Notes under the pieces: generated by a model
Told to the model about the DNA's origin: nothing
Database searches by the model: none
What the model saw: only the letters and a program-made list of their open reading frames with translations
Translations under genes and position numbers: made by a program
Source: Candidatus Rifleibacteriota bacterium
GTDB lineage: Bacteria; Muiribacteriota; Ozemobacteria; Ozemobacterales; Ozemobacteraceae
NCBI GenBank assembly: GCA_905236675.1
Contig: CAJOND010000050.1
Location: forward strand, 1-53,977
Length of the DNA stretch: 53,977 nt
Reading direction: 5' to 3'
Shown: positions 42,655-51,476 of the stretch, piece after piece
Position numbering within the stretch: position 1 is the first letter of the stretch
Layout of the letters: every line of letters starts with the position of its first letter

Positions 42655-42664
42655 TTTATTAGTC

Positions 42665-45600
42665 TTACTTAGCTGGAAGTATTTCTACCTTAGAAGCTTT
42701 GCTTAAGCCATATACATCTGGATCATACATCAAGCTTGCCATAGATGGTTTCATAACAAATGAACCTTCGCATGTTGCTCTGAGGTAATATACCAATTTG
42801 TAACGACCGCTCCAGCAGTAGTCTTTATAAGCTACCATAGCATCTTTTCTGAGTTCCTTATGAGAAGCATAGAAATCCCAGCAACCATCATAGTAGCCAC
42901 AGAAAGATTCTTCATCTTCTGCTTTGACATCTGCAGGAAGAGCATCGTTCTTCAAAGAAGTGTTGATAGCGGTGAAACCAGCAGGTATTGGGTCTTCCAA
43001 TACTAAGTATTCATAAGACCCCTTATTGTTAGTCTTTTCAAATATGAAAGTAACCTTAACAATATCACCAACTCTGATTTCTTTGCTGCCATTCATATTT
43101 TCGATGGTCTTTTCAAGCATAAAGCCCTTATCGACTGGTTCATTGCGACCAACAACATCAGGATAAGTATAAGAAAGATTGTAATTTACTACAGCTTTAG
43201 AGTCGGAATCCATCTTTATTTCGCTCATCAAATCATCAGCAGAGATTTCGATGCTTTCTGGAGCTTTACCAATCTTAACTTCTTTGGTACCGCTCTTGGT
43301 AGTGACTTTAACGGTGAAATCTTTGTCTTCAACTGGTTTCTGAGTCTTGAAGTAAGCAGCAAGTGCATTCAAAGCTATACCAGTATCGGCAGTAGAAGTC
43401 CAATAACCTTTGCTAGTGAGATTCTTGAAGAGATTACCAGCAAAGTTGTCAGAAATCTTAGAGCTACCACCGATTTGAGCATTAGTTAAAAGAACGAATG
43501 CATCACGGCGAACATTAGATTTGCCCCATCCGCCTTTTTCCATTGCCATAGGTTTCAAGCTCAAAAGTTTGAACTTAATAGAGTCGACAGATTTTTCACC
43601 AACGAAACATTCAGCATAGTTGAGCATGCTTTCAGCTTCTTTATCACCTGTTGGGAATTTCTTTCTCAAAGTCTGAAGGTCAGCTGCGTTAATCTTCTTG
43701 TTCATAGCAAGAGCAACAACGCCAAGACCCATTACAGGGCTCTTGAATGTATTTTCATTGCTGTTATTGAACATCTGGTTTTTAACGAAATCTAAAGCAC
43801 CAGCAAGATATACAGTATCATATTCATAGCCAGATTCTTTGAGCATTGTGAGAGCATAAACAGCATAGTTAGTGCCCCACCAGCATACATCTGGTTCAGA
43901 AGTCCAATAGCTGAATCCACCACTAGTGAGTTGCATTCTGAGTAAGTGTTCCAAACCTTCTTTGAGGTAAGCGTCAACTTCAGCAACTGAGAATTCTTTA
44001 AAGTAACCTTCTTTTGCAATATTTCTAATTGCGGAGAGACCGATAATTCTTGAAGAAGTCTGTTCAACACAACCGTGTGGATAATCCATCAAATAAGAAA
44101 CGGCTGGAACTAATCTTGTCCAAGGAGTAGCAGCAATAGTCATATTAGCCTTTAAAGTTCCTGCTTTATCAATTTGATTCATAGAACCAACATAAGCAGG
44201 AATTTCAGGTTTAACAGAATCTTTGCCCTTGAAGAAACCGAAACCATATCTATTGAAGAGTATTGAAGCAGGATTTACAGGAATAGAATTTTCTATTGCG
44301 TCAGTATTTCCGTTCATATCGCCCTTCATAACAATTTTTGCTTTTAAAGCACCTTTGTCGGCATTAAGAACAACCTTAGAAACAGCAGTATTGAAACCAC
44401 CAAGACTTACACTGCCATTTTGAACACTAGCAGAAATTCCTTCGGTGCCTGCAACTGAAACATTTGCAGTTCCTGCTTTATCTGTCTTGTTATGAGCAGC
44501 AGTAACAACTACAGCCTTATCACCTGCAGTCATAAACTGTGGAACAGAAGGTTCAATGTAGAAGTCTTTTGTTACTCTAACCTGACGTTCAGCTGAACCG
44601 TAACTAGAGCCTTTATCGTTTGCAACAGCAAAAATACGATAAGAAGTCATAGTGTCAGGGAGTTTGAAGTCAACTGTAACATTACCGTTTGCATCGCTTT
44701 CGCAATCAGCCTTCCAGAAAGCAACAGGTCTGAAATCTTTACGAGCGTTGAGGTCAGAGCTAATATTACCAACACCTTCACCACCACCTGTAAGGATTCT
44801 GGTAGATAAGAGCTTGAAGAGTTCCTGATTGATGAGACCTACACGAAGGTCACCAGAGAAAATGCTCAAAGGCATGAAGAAATTGCTCAAAGAGTTGAGA
44901 ACTGGTGTTACATAGCCTGTTAGAGCAAGAACTGATTCGTCAACAACTGCAATTGCAACTTCAGAAGCTTTTGGATTCCCTTTTTCATCAGTGAGCTTGA
45001 AGCTTACTTTATAGTTCTGACCAGGATAAGCTTTGAGTTCTTCTTTTGTTTCAGGAGCTATAGCTATATTGATTGAATCAACAGAGCTTTGAACCTTGAA
45101 GCTTGTAAAACCATAATAAGCTCTTGGATATTCTGTATCGGAATCAATTGAATAAACTGGGAAACCGCTACGAACTGAAGGAGCTATGAAGCTTACAAAA
45201 GCGTTTGGTTTGCACTTATCTGTAAGAGTTTCAGTAAATTCACCAAAAGCACCGTTGAGTTTGATTACTTTAGCATCAATGATTTCATCTGTTTCTACGG
45301 TAACAAGAGCATAGTCACAAATTCTTGGTAAAGTGTATTTGATTTTTACTGGTTTACCAACAGCAACTTCTTTCTTTTCAGTAGCTAAGAAGATTTCGTT
45401 GGAGCTTCTGCTTCTATCTTTCTTAGCAACGTCCTGATAGCTTGAATAAGAGTATTCGATCATAACTTTCTGAGCTGAAACTGCTTCAGTCTGACCATTT
45501 ACAAAGTAGGCTCTAAGTAAGTAGTCACCACCTTCTGGGAATGAAAGTGAGAATTCAGCTACAGAATTGTTGATTTTTTCAGTGTAAGAATAAGATTTAA

Positions 45601-47917
45601 TCCAAGCTTCTTCCCAATTGTAATAGAGACCGCCATTGCCATCAGCAGCACGTTTCTGGATATACATCCATTTTCTGCGCATTACTTCAAGTGTAACGGT
45701 ACCGGCATTTATCTGTTTGCCATTGTTATCTAATGCGATGACCTGTACTGGGCATTCAGAGCCAGAATTGAGACTAGATGGAACTCTTGAAATTCCAACT
45801 CTAACTGCTGGAACTGGAGCATAGGATTTAACTAATGTGGCTGGTTTGCCATCTATATCAAGAACTGTAGCAGTAACTTCAATCTGATTGAGACCACTCA
45901 AAACAGCTTTTGACATTGGTAAAGAAATAGTTAATTCACCGTTGTTATTTAGAACTGAGTTACCCTGTTCAAGAAGTTCTTTCTTAATGTCATTGTTTCC
46001 GAAGCAGAAACCAGGATAATCTTTATTAGATGCATCTCTTTCAGTAAGGTATGCAGACCACTGAACTTTGCAGTTTCTTAAAACGCCACCAGCATAGTAT
46101 TTACCAATGACTTTACAATCCATAAAAGCCTGGTCAGCATCACGGCCAACGATTTGTCTAATCTTTCTAGTAGTAGAAGTCATTTCCATTTCTACAAAGT
46201 GACGTGGAGCTTCAAAATCCTGAACTTGGAAATTGCATACTGAAAGAACACCTGTTGTAGTCTGTTCAGCAGTTTTTCCAGGATTCTGCTGAAGTTTTTC
46301 ATTTTCAACAGCAGGTTTGCGCTGCATTAGTCTATCCCATTTAGGATCTTGTTTTCCAAGACTGCCAAAATTCTTAGAAGCTTGAATAGCAGCAACTTCG
46401 ATTCTGTAAGTACCTCTTGGCATGAAACTCTTAGTCTGGAAAGAACCAGAGCAAGTTCCATAAGCATTAAGAGGAATCTGCTGTTCTGAAATCATATCGC
46501 CACGAGAGTTGAAAATAACTACGTTAGCTTTAACATCAGAATTTGGAACAACAACTTTATCATTGTTATATTCTCTAAAAGCAGCTTTCCAATAAACAGT
46601 TTCGCCTGGTCTATAAACACCACGTTCCGTGAATGCATGAGCTCTCAAGCTGTCAAGCTTTCTCATGTCTGGAGCTGCCATCTGAATTGCAGAATAAAGT
46701 CTGTTTCTATCAAGGTTAATAGAAGCAGAATCTTTCTGTGTTGCAGCAGTTACTGAAGTAAGGTCAGCAATGTTTAGTTTGCTAGAACCAACATCGAATG
46801 TTGATTTTCCAGTAATACCAACATACTTATAATCAGTATCTGTATTTACTCTTAACAAACCATCTTTATCTGTTCTGCCAGGGAAAAACATCTTTCTATT
46901 TGGAGAATCAAGAATCATTACGGCTACATCAGCAAGAGGTTTGCCTGTTTCAAGAGAAGTAACCCAAACAAGCATTTCTCTTTTGCCGAACTTGTAGGTA
47001 ATAGCCATATCGGTTACCTGGAAAGCTCTAAATGCAGTAGTTGGATTAGCTTTATCTATTTCAGTAATTTTTGTAACTACGATTCCACCGTTTTCTGGAT
47101 TGTTTCTGAGTTCGAGAGGAAGTGAAAAATAGTATTCTTCATCTGGATTTTCAGAACCCATGTAAGTCTGAGTTTTTACAGATATTTCTGAGCCTAAGAA
47201 ATCAGAAAGATTTGGGCAAGAACCAGTAAGCTTCTTTAAAGCTTCTAAATCATTCTTGAATTCATCAAAAATTTTGTCATAGGTAGCAGAAAAGTTTTTA
47301 ACTCTATCTTCATCTTCCTTTGGAACATATCTATTAGTAGAGCTATTATAGTCTTTTTCATCAACTAATGGGTCTACTGCAAGAGAATCTGCAACAAAAG
47401 GAGAAAAGATTGCAGGATAAGTCTGATATTCAACTTTAAAATTTCCAATATGTGTGAATTTTAAAGGAACAGCCTGTTTGCTATGAAGTTCTACGATTGA
47501 ACAATCTGTTGGGAACTTCATTTCTGAAGTTGCTTCAGCGGCTGTGATTGTCTTTGAGAAAGGAGCTATATTGAAAGTACCTTCATTGGTAAGACCACCA
47601 ACTACTTTGATTTCATAATCTTTACCACCAACGAATTTACCGTAAATACGATATTTCCCTTGAGTTTCATGGTAGGTTCTGTCTACTGTAAAATAACCAA
47701 TAGGTGGGTTGATTCTGATTTGTTTTCGTAAATCATAGTCAGGAACCTTTTGGTCTAATGTAATAGTTACGCCTTTGCTACTTCCTGAATAAAAGAAAGT
47801 ATCAACGCCTAAAACTTTTGTATTAGTTACCTTTTTTGCTGTATCTGCCATTAGGCCTGTACAACAAATTGCGGCAAAAAATACAACAAAAAAACAAAGA
47901 GAAAGTTTTTTAAGCAT
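42665..47917 (-). CDS. Bacterial alpha-2-macroglobulin (thioester protease trap)
   Basis: 1750 residues from MLKKLSLCFFVVFFAAICC; GGAGG lies 5 nt upstream, which favours this ATG over the earlier one. Domain order fits large bacterial A2M: early MG domains, MG with 'DSLRAHAFTERGVYRPGETV', the bait-region side FRPVAFWKADCESDANGNVT and the A2M block LPDTMTSYRIFAVA. The thioester domain contains YPHGCVEQTSSRIIG (C-x-E-Q near residue 1280), followed by alpha-6 toroid helices and a C-terminal MG10 (GSFVMKPSMASLMYDP). It traps attacking proteases in the periplasm or at the envelope. No PBP1C gene, its frequent partner, is adjacent. Confidence 0.95.
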   Translation of the reverse strand: MLKKLSLCFFVVFFAAICCTGLMADTAKKVTNTKVLGVDTFFYSGSSKGVTITLDQKVPDYDLRKQIRINPPIGYFTVDRTYHETQGKYRIYGKFVGGKDYEIKVVGGLTNEGTFNIAPFSKTITAAEATSEMKFPTDCSIVELHSKQAVPLKFTHIGNFKVEYQTYPAIFSPFVADSLAVDPLVDEKDYNSSTNRYVPKEDEDRVKNFSATYDKIFDEFKNDLEALKKLTGSCPNLSDFLGSEISVKTQTYMGSENPDEEYYFSLPLELRNNPENGGIVVTKITEIDKANPTTAFRAFQVTDMAITYKFGKREMLVWVTSLETGKPLADVAVMILDSPNRKMFFPGRTDKDGLLRVNTDTDYKYVGITGKSTFDVGSSKLNIADLTSVTAATQKDSASINLDRNRLYSAIQMAAPDMRKLDSLRAHAFTERGVYRPGETVYWKAAFREYNNDKVVVPNSDVKANVVIFNSRGDMISEQQIPLNAYGTCSGSFQTKSFMPRGTYRIEVAAIQASKNFGSLGKQDPKWDRLMQRKPAVENEKLQQNPGKTAEQTTTGVLSVCNFQVQDFEAPRHFVEMEMTSTTRKIRQIVGRDADQAFMDCKVIGKYYAGGVLRNCKVQWSAYLTERDASNKDYPGFCFGNNDIKKELLEQGNSVLNNNGELTISLPMSKAVLSGLNQIEVTATVLDIDGKPATLVKSYAPVPAVRVGISRVPSSLNSGSECPVQVIALDNNGKQINAGTVTLEVMRRKWMYIQKRAADGNGGLYYNWEEAWIKSYSYTEKINNSVAEFSLSFPEGGDYLLRAYFVNGQTEAVSAQKVMIEYSYSSYQDVAKKDRSRSSNEIFLATEKKEVAVGKPVKIKYTLPRICDYALVTVETDEIIDAKVIKLNGAFGEFTETLTDKCKPNAFVSFIAPSVRSGFPVYSIDSDTEYPRAYYGFTSFKVQSSVDSINIAIAPETKEELKAYPGQNYKVSFKLTDEKGNPKASEVAIAVVDESVLALTGYVTPVLNSLSNFFMPLSIFSGDLRVGLINQELFKLLSTRILTGGGEGVGNISSDLNARKDFRPVAFWKADCESDANGNVTVDFKLPDTMTSYRIFAVANDKGSSYGSAERQVRVTKDFYIEPSVPQFMTAGDKAVVVTAAHNKTDKAGTANVSVAGTEGISASVQNGSVSLGGFNTAVSKVVLNADKGALKAKIVMKGDMNGNTDAIENSIPVNPASILFNRYGFGFFKGKDSVKPEIPAYVGSMNQIDKAGTLKANMTIAATPWTRLVPAVSYLMDYPHGCVEQTSSRIIGLSAIRNIAKEGYFKEFSVAEVDAYLKEGLEHLLRMQLTSGGFSYWTSEPDVCWWGTNYAVYALTMLKESGYEYDTVYLAGALDFVKNQMFNNSNENTFKSPVMGLGVVALAMNKKINAADLQTLRKKFPTGDKEAESMLNYAECFVGEKSVDSIKFKLLSLKPMAMEKGGWGKSNVRRDAFVLLTNAQIGGSSKISDNFAGNLFKNLTSKGYWTSTADTGIALNALAAYFKTQKPVEDKDFTVKVTTKSGTKEVKIGKAPESIEISADDLMSEIKMDSDSKAVVNYNLSYTYPDVVGRNEPVDKGFMLEKTIENMNGSKEIRVGDIVKVTFIFEKTNNKGSYEYLVLEDPIPAGFTAINTSLKNDALPADVKAEDEESFCGYYDGCWDFYASHKELRKDAMVAYKDYCWSGRYKLVYYLRATCEGSFVMKPSMASLMYDPDVYGLSKASKVEILPAK

Positions 47918-47950
47918 ATTTGCCTCCATCAATTATGTACACACCTTGAT

Positions 47951-47979
47951 GTTATATCACAATATATATCTTTACTCAA
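47951..47979 (-). promoter_or_regulatory. Extended -10 promoter of the alpha-2-macroglobulin gene
   Basis: The minus strand shows TTGAGT (47979-47974), a 17-bp spacer and TATAAC (47956-47951) preceded by TGA, an extended -10. The ATG is 33 bp downstream of the -10 box. Confidence 0.65.
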
Positions 47980-47989
47980 CAATTAAATA

Positions 47990-48212
47990 AGATGGAAGAT
48001 TGAAGATGGAAGATTGAAGATTGAAGATGGAAGAGCCAAGCGAAGCTTGGCTAGATTGGCGGTTGGTGGTGAAGTGAAAACTAAAAACTGAAAGATATAA
48101 GACCATAAATGAAGATAGAAGATAGAAGATGGAAGAGAGAATTGAGAGCGGACGAGGCCAAAGCCTCTTAGAGCAGAGAGCAGAAGAGCGAAGAGTTGAA
48201 AACTGAGAACTG
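47990..48212. repeat. GA-rich dispersed repeat tract
   Basis: Most of the 305-bp spacer is built from degenerate purine words: gatggaagattgaagat, gaagatagaag, gaaaactgaaaac-like and gagagcagaagag. Small hairpins (gccaagc-gaa-gcttggc, gaggc-caaa-gcctc) interrupt it. Shorter versions occur at 23043-23105, 21628-21660 and 53722-53760. No coding potential seen. Confidence 0.7.
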
Positions 48213-48222
48213 AGAGGTGCTG

Positions 48223-48834
48223 TTATGTTTTTTTCTTTTTTCTAATACCTATACATAATGAAATAATAAATAAAAATAATATTATTGCTGGAAGATTAAC
48301 CCAAAGACCCATAGAAATATACATAATATTTTCTTGAAAGTCCTCAATAGCTTTTTTACTTTTTCTTGAACCTGATTTTTTAGCTCTTTCAGACAAATAA
48401 TAATATGAGAACGGTTTCTCTTTACTTTTATCATAACTGGGAATAGGATAATACTCATCATTAGGAGTTCTTAAACTGCTTAAATCTACTGATCCATGTA
48501 CTTTGCAAAAAATTATATAATCATCGTCAGAATCTTTTATATAACCATAAGAACAATCATCTTCAGGTACATCTAATGGTTCTTTTAAGTATTTATCCTG
48601 TATCAGTTTATTTTCTAATTCTTCATAATCTCCACCAGGAAGAGTTATTCCAATTTGTTCTTTATGGTCCAAATTATACATTTTAATACAACCTTCTAAT
48701 ACACGCTGGTTAGAAGCACATGATTTTAAACTTGATCTGGGGTAACGGCAAGAACCAGCCCATAATGGCTTTCCTATAAATAAAAGACTTATTAAAAAAA
48801 TAAGAAAAAATAATAAAAATTGTTTTTTAAACAT
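48223..48834 (-). CDS. Sec-exported paralogue of the prepilin-like protein
   Basis: 203 residues if started at MFKKQFLLFFLIFLISLLF; an in-frame ATG 24 nt earlier is equally unsupported by a ribosome site. It has a hydrophobic signal ending near LWAG instead of a prepilin leader: no K-G^F and no Glu5. The body matches the protein at 25741: CASNQRVLEGCIKMYNLDH, LPGGDYEELENKLIQDKYL, CSYGYIKD, FCKVHG, and YDKSKEKPFS. The C-terminal membrane helix (about 175-195) and KKKK tail are also kept. So the pilin-like head has been moved onto another export route. Function unknown. Confidence 0.72.
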   Translation of the reverse strand: MFKKQFLLFFLIFLISLLFIGKPLWAGSCRYPRSSLKSCASNQRVLEGCIKMYNLDHKEQIGITLPGGDYEELENKLIQDKYLKEPLDVPEDDCSYGYIKDSDDDYIIFCKVHGSVDLSSLRTPNDEYYPIPSYDKSKEKPFSYYYLSERAKKSGSRKSKKAIEDFQENIMYISMGLWVNLPAIILFLFIISLCIGIRKKKKT

Positions 48835-49056
48835 ATTTAACAAAGTTAATAAAACCATAGATTATTTACTTTAATTTTATCAAGAATCTAGTTTTTAAGC
48901 AATAACCATTGGTATTTACATAAACAATCTCACAAAAAATTAGGGAAAAAAATCATTAAATTATAAAAAAAATGTCCAATTTTCCTTTTTCAGTTGATTA
49001 TTAAGTAAGAATAAAAATTAATCTTGTTTCTTTTATTAATATGAAAGGGAAAATAT

Positions 49057-49812
49057 ATGAAAGATATTGATGAAATAGAAGCTGCTATAAGACTAAGCAG
49101 ATGCAAAGGTATTGGAGCATCTATGTTTAAAAATCTTATAGATAAATATAAAAAACCTAGTATAGCCTTAGAAGAATGGAAAAAGAACCAAATAAAGTAT
49201 AGAAATACTGCCGTTAGTGAGAAAAAGAACAACACAGAACAATCTATCATCAAAACATTAAAAGGCCTTATAAATAAAGAATTTCAAGCTTTTTATTATG
49301 GTCAATCTTCATATCCATCACAATTAAACTCTTTAACCGAACCTCCTCCAATTGTATATCTATCTACAACATTAAGAAAAATGCCTTTAGCTGCTGTTGT
49401 AGGTTCAAGGAATGCTTCTTTAGAACAAATAGAATTAGCAAAAATGTACACTCTAAATTTAATAAAAGAAGGGTACGGGATCGTAAGTGGTGGAGCAAAA
49501 GGGATAGATAGAGTCGCACATGAGACAGCTATAAAAGCTAACGCTTATACTTTAGCAGTTTTAGCTAATGGATTAGATATTATATACCCAAAAGAGCATA
49601 AAGAATTATTTGAAATAATCAAGAAAAAAGGTGCATTAATGACAGAATTAATGATCGGTGCACAACCACAAAAAGGCTTTTTCCCTACTAGAAATAGACT
49701 TATTGCCGCAATGGCTGAAATTGTTGTTGTTTTGCCTTCAACAAATTCAAGCGGAAGTTTAATTACGGCAAAATGGGCTAATAAGCTAGGGAAAAAACTA
49801 GTTTGTGCATAA
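49057..49812 (+). CDS. DprA/Smf-like protein, C-terminally truncated
   Basis: 251 residues. N-terminal SAM/HhH-like part (LSRCKGIGASMFKNLIDKYK), then the Rossmann DprA core: SSYPSQLNSLTEPPPIVYL, AAVVGSRNAS, GYGIVSGGAKGIDRVAHETA, TLAVLANGLDIIYPKEHKEL, and FFPTRNRLIAAMAEIVVVLP. The protein stops at GKKLVCA, where others continue with the VPG...N.LI..GA segment and often a winged helix. DprA loads RecA on incoming ssDNA during transformation, and T4P genes are in the window. Whether the shortened version is functional is open. Confidence 0.85.
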   Translation: MKDIDEIEAAIRLSRCKGIGASMFKNLIDKYKKPSIALEEWKKNQIKYRNTAVSEKKNNTEQSIIKTLKGLINKEFQAFYYGQSSYPSQLNSLTEPPPIVYLSTTLRKMPLAAVVGSRNASLEQIELAKMYTLNLIKEGYGIVSGGAKGIDRVAHETAIKANAYTLAVLANGLDIIYPKEHKELFEIIKKKGALMTELMIGAQPQKGFFPTRNRLIAAMAEIVVVLPSTNSSGSLITAKWANKLGKKLVCA

Positions 49813-49840
49813 CAGCATTCAAATCAAATAAATGCTGTTA
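49810..49840. terminator. Inverted repeat after dprA
   Basis: The arms taacagcatt (49810-49819) and aatgctgtta (49831-49840) pair perfectly around an 11-nt loop. The left arm includes the dprA stop codon. No T-tract, so termination efficiency is doubtful. Confidence 0.5.
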
Positions 49841-49868
49841 TGCAATCTAACAAAAACCAGATCTAGTC

Positions 49869-51326
49869 TTAGTAAGTAAGTTTTGTAGCATTAATAAGAC
49901 TATCAAACAATGGTGTATTTCTTACCATTCTCTGAAGTGAATCTACCGCTGTTGTCCCTTCAACATTAAACATATAAGCAAAAATACTATACTTTGATAA
50001 AAACAGATAAATACGGCCATTCAAATAAGAACGATCATTTTTATAGCCTGTATATTCGAACAATAGAACATTTTTATTCCCTATCTTTACGATATTCGAT
50101 CTATTTGAAGTAATATTATCTATTTTAATATAACTTTTTAATATATCCATTTTATCAACCATAGTTTTAAGATAATTAACTTCAGATTCTTCAGAATCAA
50201 TCTTTACTCCTTGTAATTTATCGTAATGACCAACACCGCCTGTAATTCCATCTAATTTTGTATAAAATACTATTTCAGAATTCTTATCATGAGAAGGAAC
50301 AACAACATCCCAGTATCTAGGTAAAACGAAACTCCAATTAAAAATATTTCCGCTAGCATATAAAGTGGTAGTCTTTTCATAACATAGATTGGAAAGAATA
50401 AACTGAGTATCACAACTTAAAGCTTTAGGATGTAATAGCAATAAATGTATTAATTCATTACTAATACTATTCTTGTTTGTCATAATATCAGCTTCTTTTA
50501 AAATCTTTAAAGCATTTATATCTGTATATTTTTCATTATATAGAAAAGGATAACGTTCTTTAAAATTCTTAACTCTATTACTTGCTTTAACTGATTCTTT
50601 TTCAAAAGCAGAATTTATATATTCTGCAAGAACTTCACTTATAGGAAAGACAATGCTACTGTTTAAATAATCTTTCAAGAAGAATATATTATTATATGTT
50701 GAATGAAGCTTAGAATTCAAAGAAGAACATAATTCAAAAAGAGGTTTAATCGCTGTGTAATTATTTAATTGATTTATATTTCTATCTTCAAAATTATTTT
50801 TATGAGTAGTTATATTTTTTTCGAAAAATACATCTGGCAAATAATTATCTAATGAATCAAATTCATCCATGGTATAGAGATATTGTAATATAGCGGGACC
50901 ATATAAAGAATCCAATTTTTTTATATATTCTTTTGCCTTTTCAGATTGTCCTGGAACGTCATTCTGAATGCAACTCAACATTTTATAAGTTGTTAATACT
51001 CTAAAATAACCATTATTAAAATCTTTTATATTATCTATCAAAAAGCCTCTCAAATCCCTTTTCAACTTTAATACATTAGCTCTTGAGAATTTAAAAGTTT
51101 TACTGTTAGCAACTTTTCTAGGCAAGTAATCAACGATTTTCATATTGTAACCAGTTTGAGGTTTTTGAGCTTCAGGTAAATTTCTAAACTTGCTCACCAT
51201 ATATGTGGGTTCAGAAAAAAATATTACTATAATTGAAACAATCAATACTATTACAGATCCTATACAAATATATTTTTTACGTTCTTTATCATCTTTAACT
51301 TTATTATGTTCTTTTATTTTACTCAT
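49869..51326 (-). CDS. Membrane-anchored protein of unknown function
   Basis: 485 residues from MSKIKEHNKVKDDKERKKYI, chosen because AGGA lies 8 nt upstream. Cytoplasmic basic tail, one membrane helix (about 22-38, IGSVIVLIVSIIVIFF), then a large extracytoplasmic part rich in Asn, Lys and Tyr. The region NWSFVLPRYWDVVVPSHDKN followed by Thr/Gly segments and a final alpha/beta part is compact, but no family is recognised. It is transcribed towards the dprA inverted repeat, downstream of the secreted repeat protein. Confidence 0.75.
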   Translation of the reverse strand: MSKIKEHNKVKDDKERKKYICIGSVIVLIVSIIVIFFSEPTYMVSKFRNLPEAQKPQTGYNMKIVDYLPRKVANSKTFKFSRANVLKLKRDLRGFLIDNIKDFNNGYFRVLTTYKMLSCIQNDVPGQSEKAKEYIKKLDSLYGPAILQYLYTMDEFDSLDNYLPDVFFEKNITTHKNNFEDRNINQLNNYTAIKPLFELCSSLNSKLHSTYNNIFFLKDYLNSSIVFPISEVLAEYINSAFEKESVKASNRVKNFKERYPFLYNEKYTDINALKILKEADIMTNKNSISNELIHLLLLHPKALSCDTQFILSNLCYEKTTTLYASGNIFNWSFVLPRYWDVVVPSHDKNSEIVFYTKLDGITGGVGHYDKLQGVKIDSEESEVNYLKTMVDKMDILKSYIKIDNITSNRSNIVKIGNKNVLLFEYTGYKNDRSYLNGRIYLFLSKYSIFAYMFNVEGTTAVDSLQRMVRNTPLFDSLINATKLTY

Positions 51327-51395
51327 ATGATTTCCTGCCAGAATATTTGAAATTACTTTATATATTATAACCATTTTCTTTCAGAAAAAAAGTAT

Positions 51396-51432
51396 AAAAA
51401 ATACCTCGAAGAAAAATCTTCGAGGTATTTTT
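51396..51432 (-). terminator. Rho-independent terminator of the secreted repeat-protein gene
   Basis: The stem atacctcgaag (51401-51411) / cttcgaggtat (51418-51428), loop of 6, has A-runs on the left and T-runs on the right, and functions in either direction. It is 45 bp after the stop at 51477. Confidence 0.92.
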
Positions 51433-51476
51433 AACGCTTAGACTGACTAATTAAGAGTTTTATCAGTTTTTATTTT

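Noticed and set aside
42259..42664. Long non-coding spacer after the 41818 gene
   Set aside because: The first 220 bp are the out-of-frame continuation of that gene; the rest is an ordinary terminator region.
48859..49056. Possible regulatory RNA between the two divergent genes
   Set aside because: AT-rich spacer with no stable hairpin or promoter pair that stands out from background.
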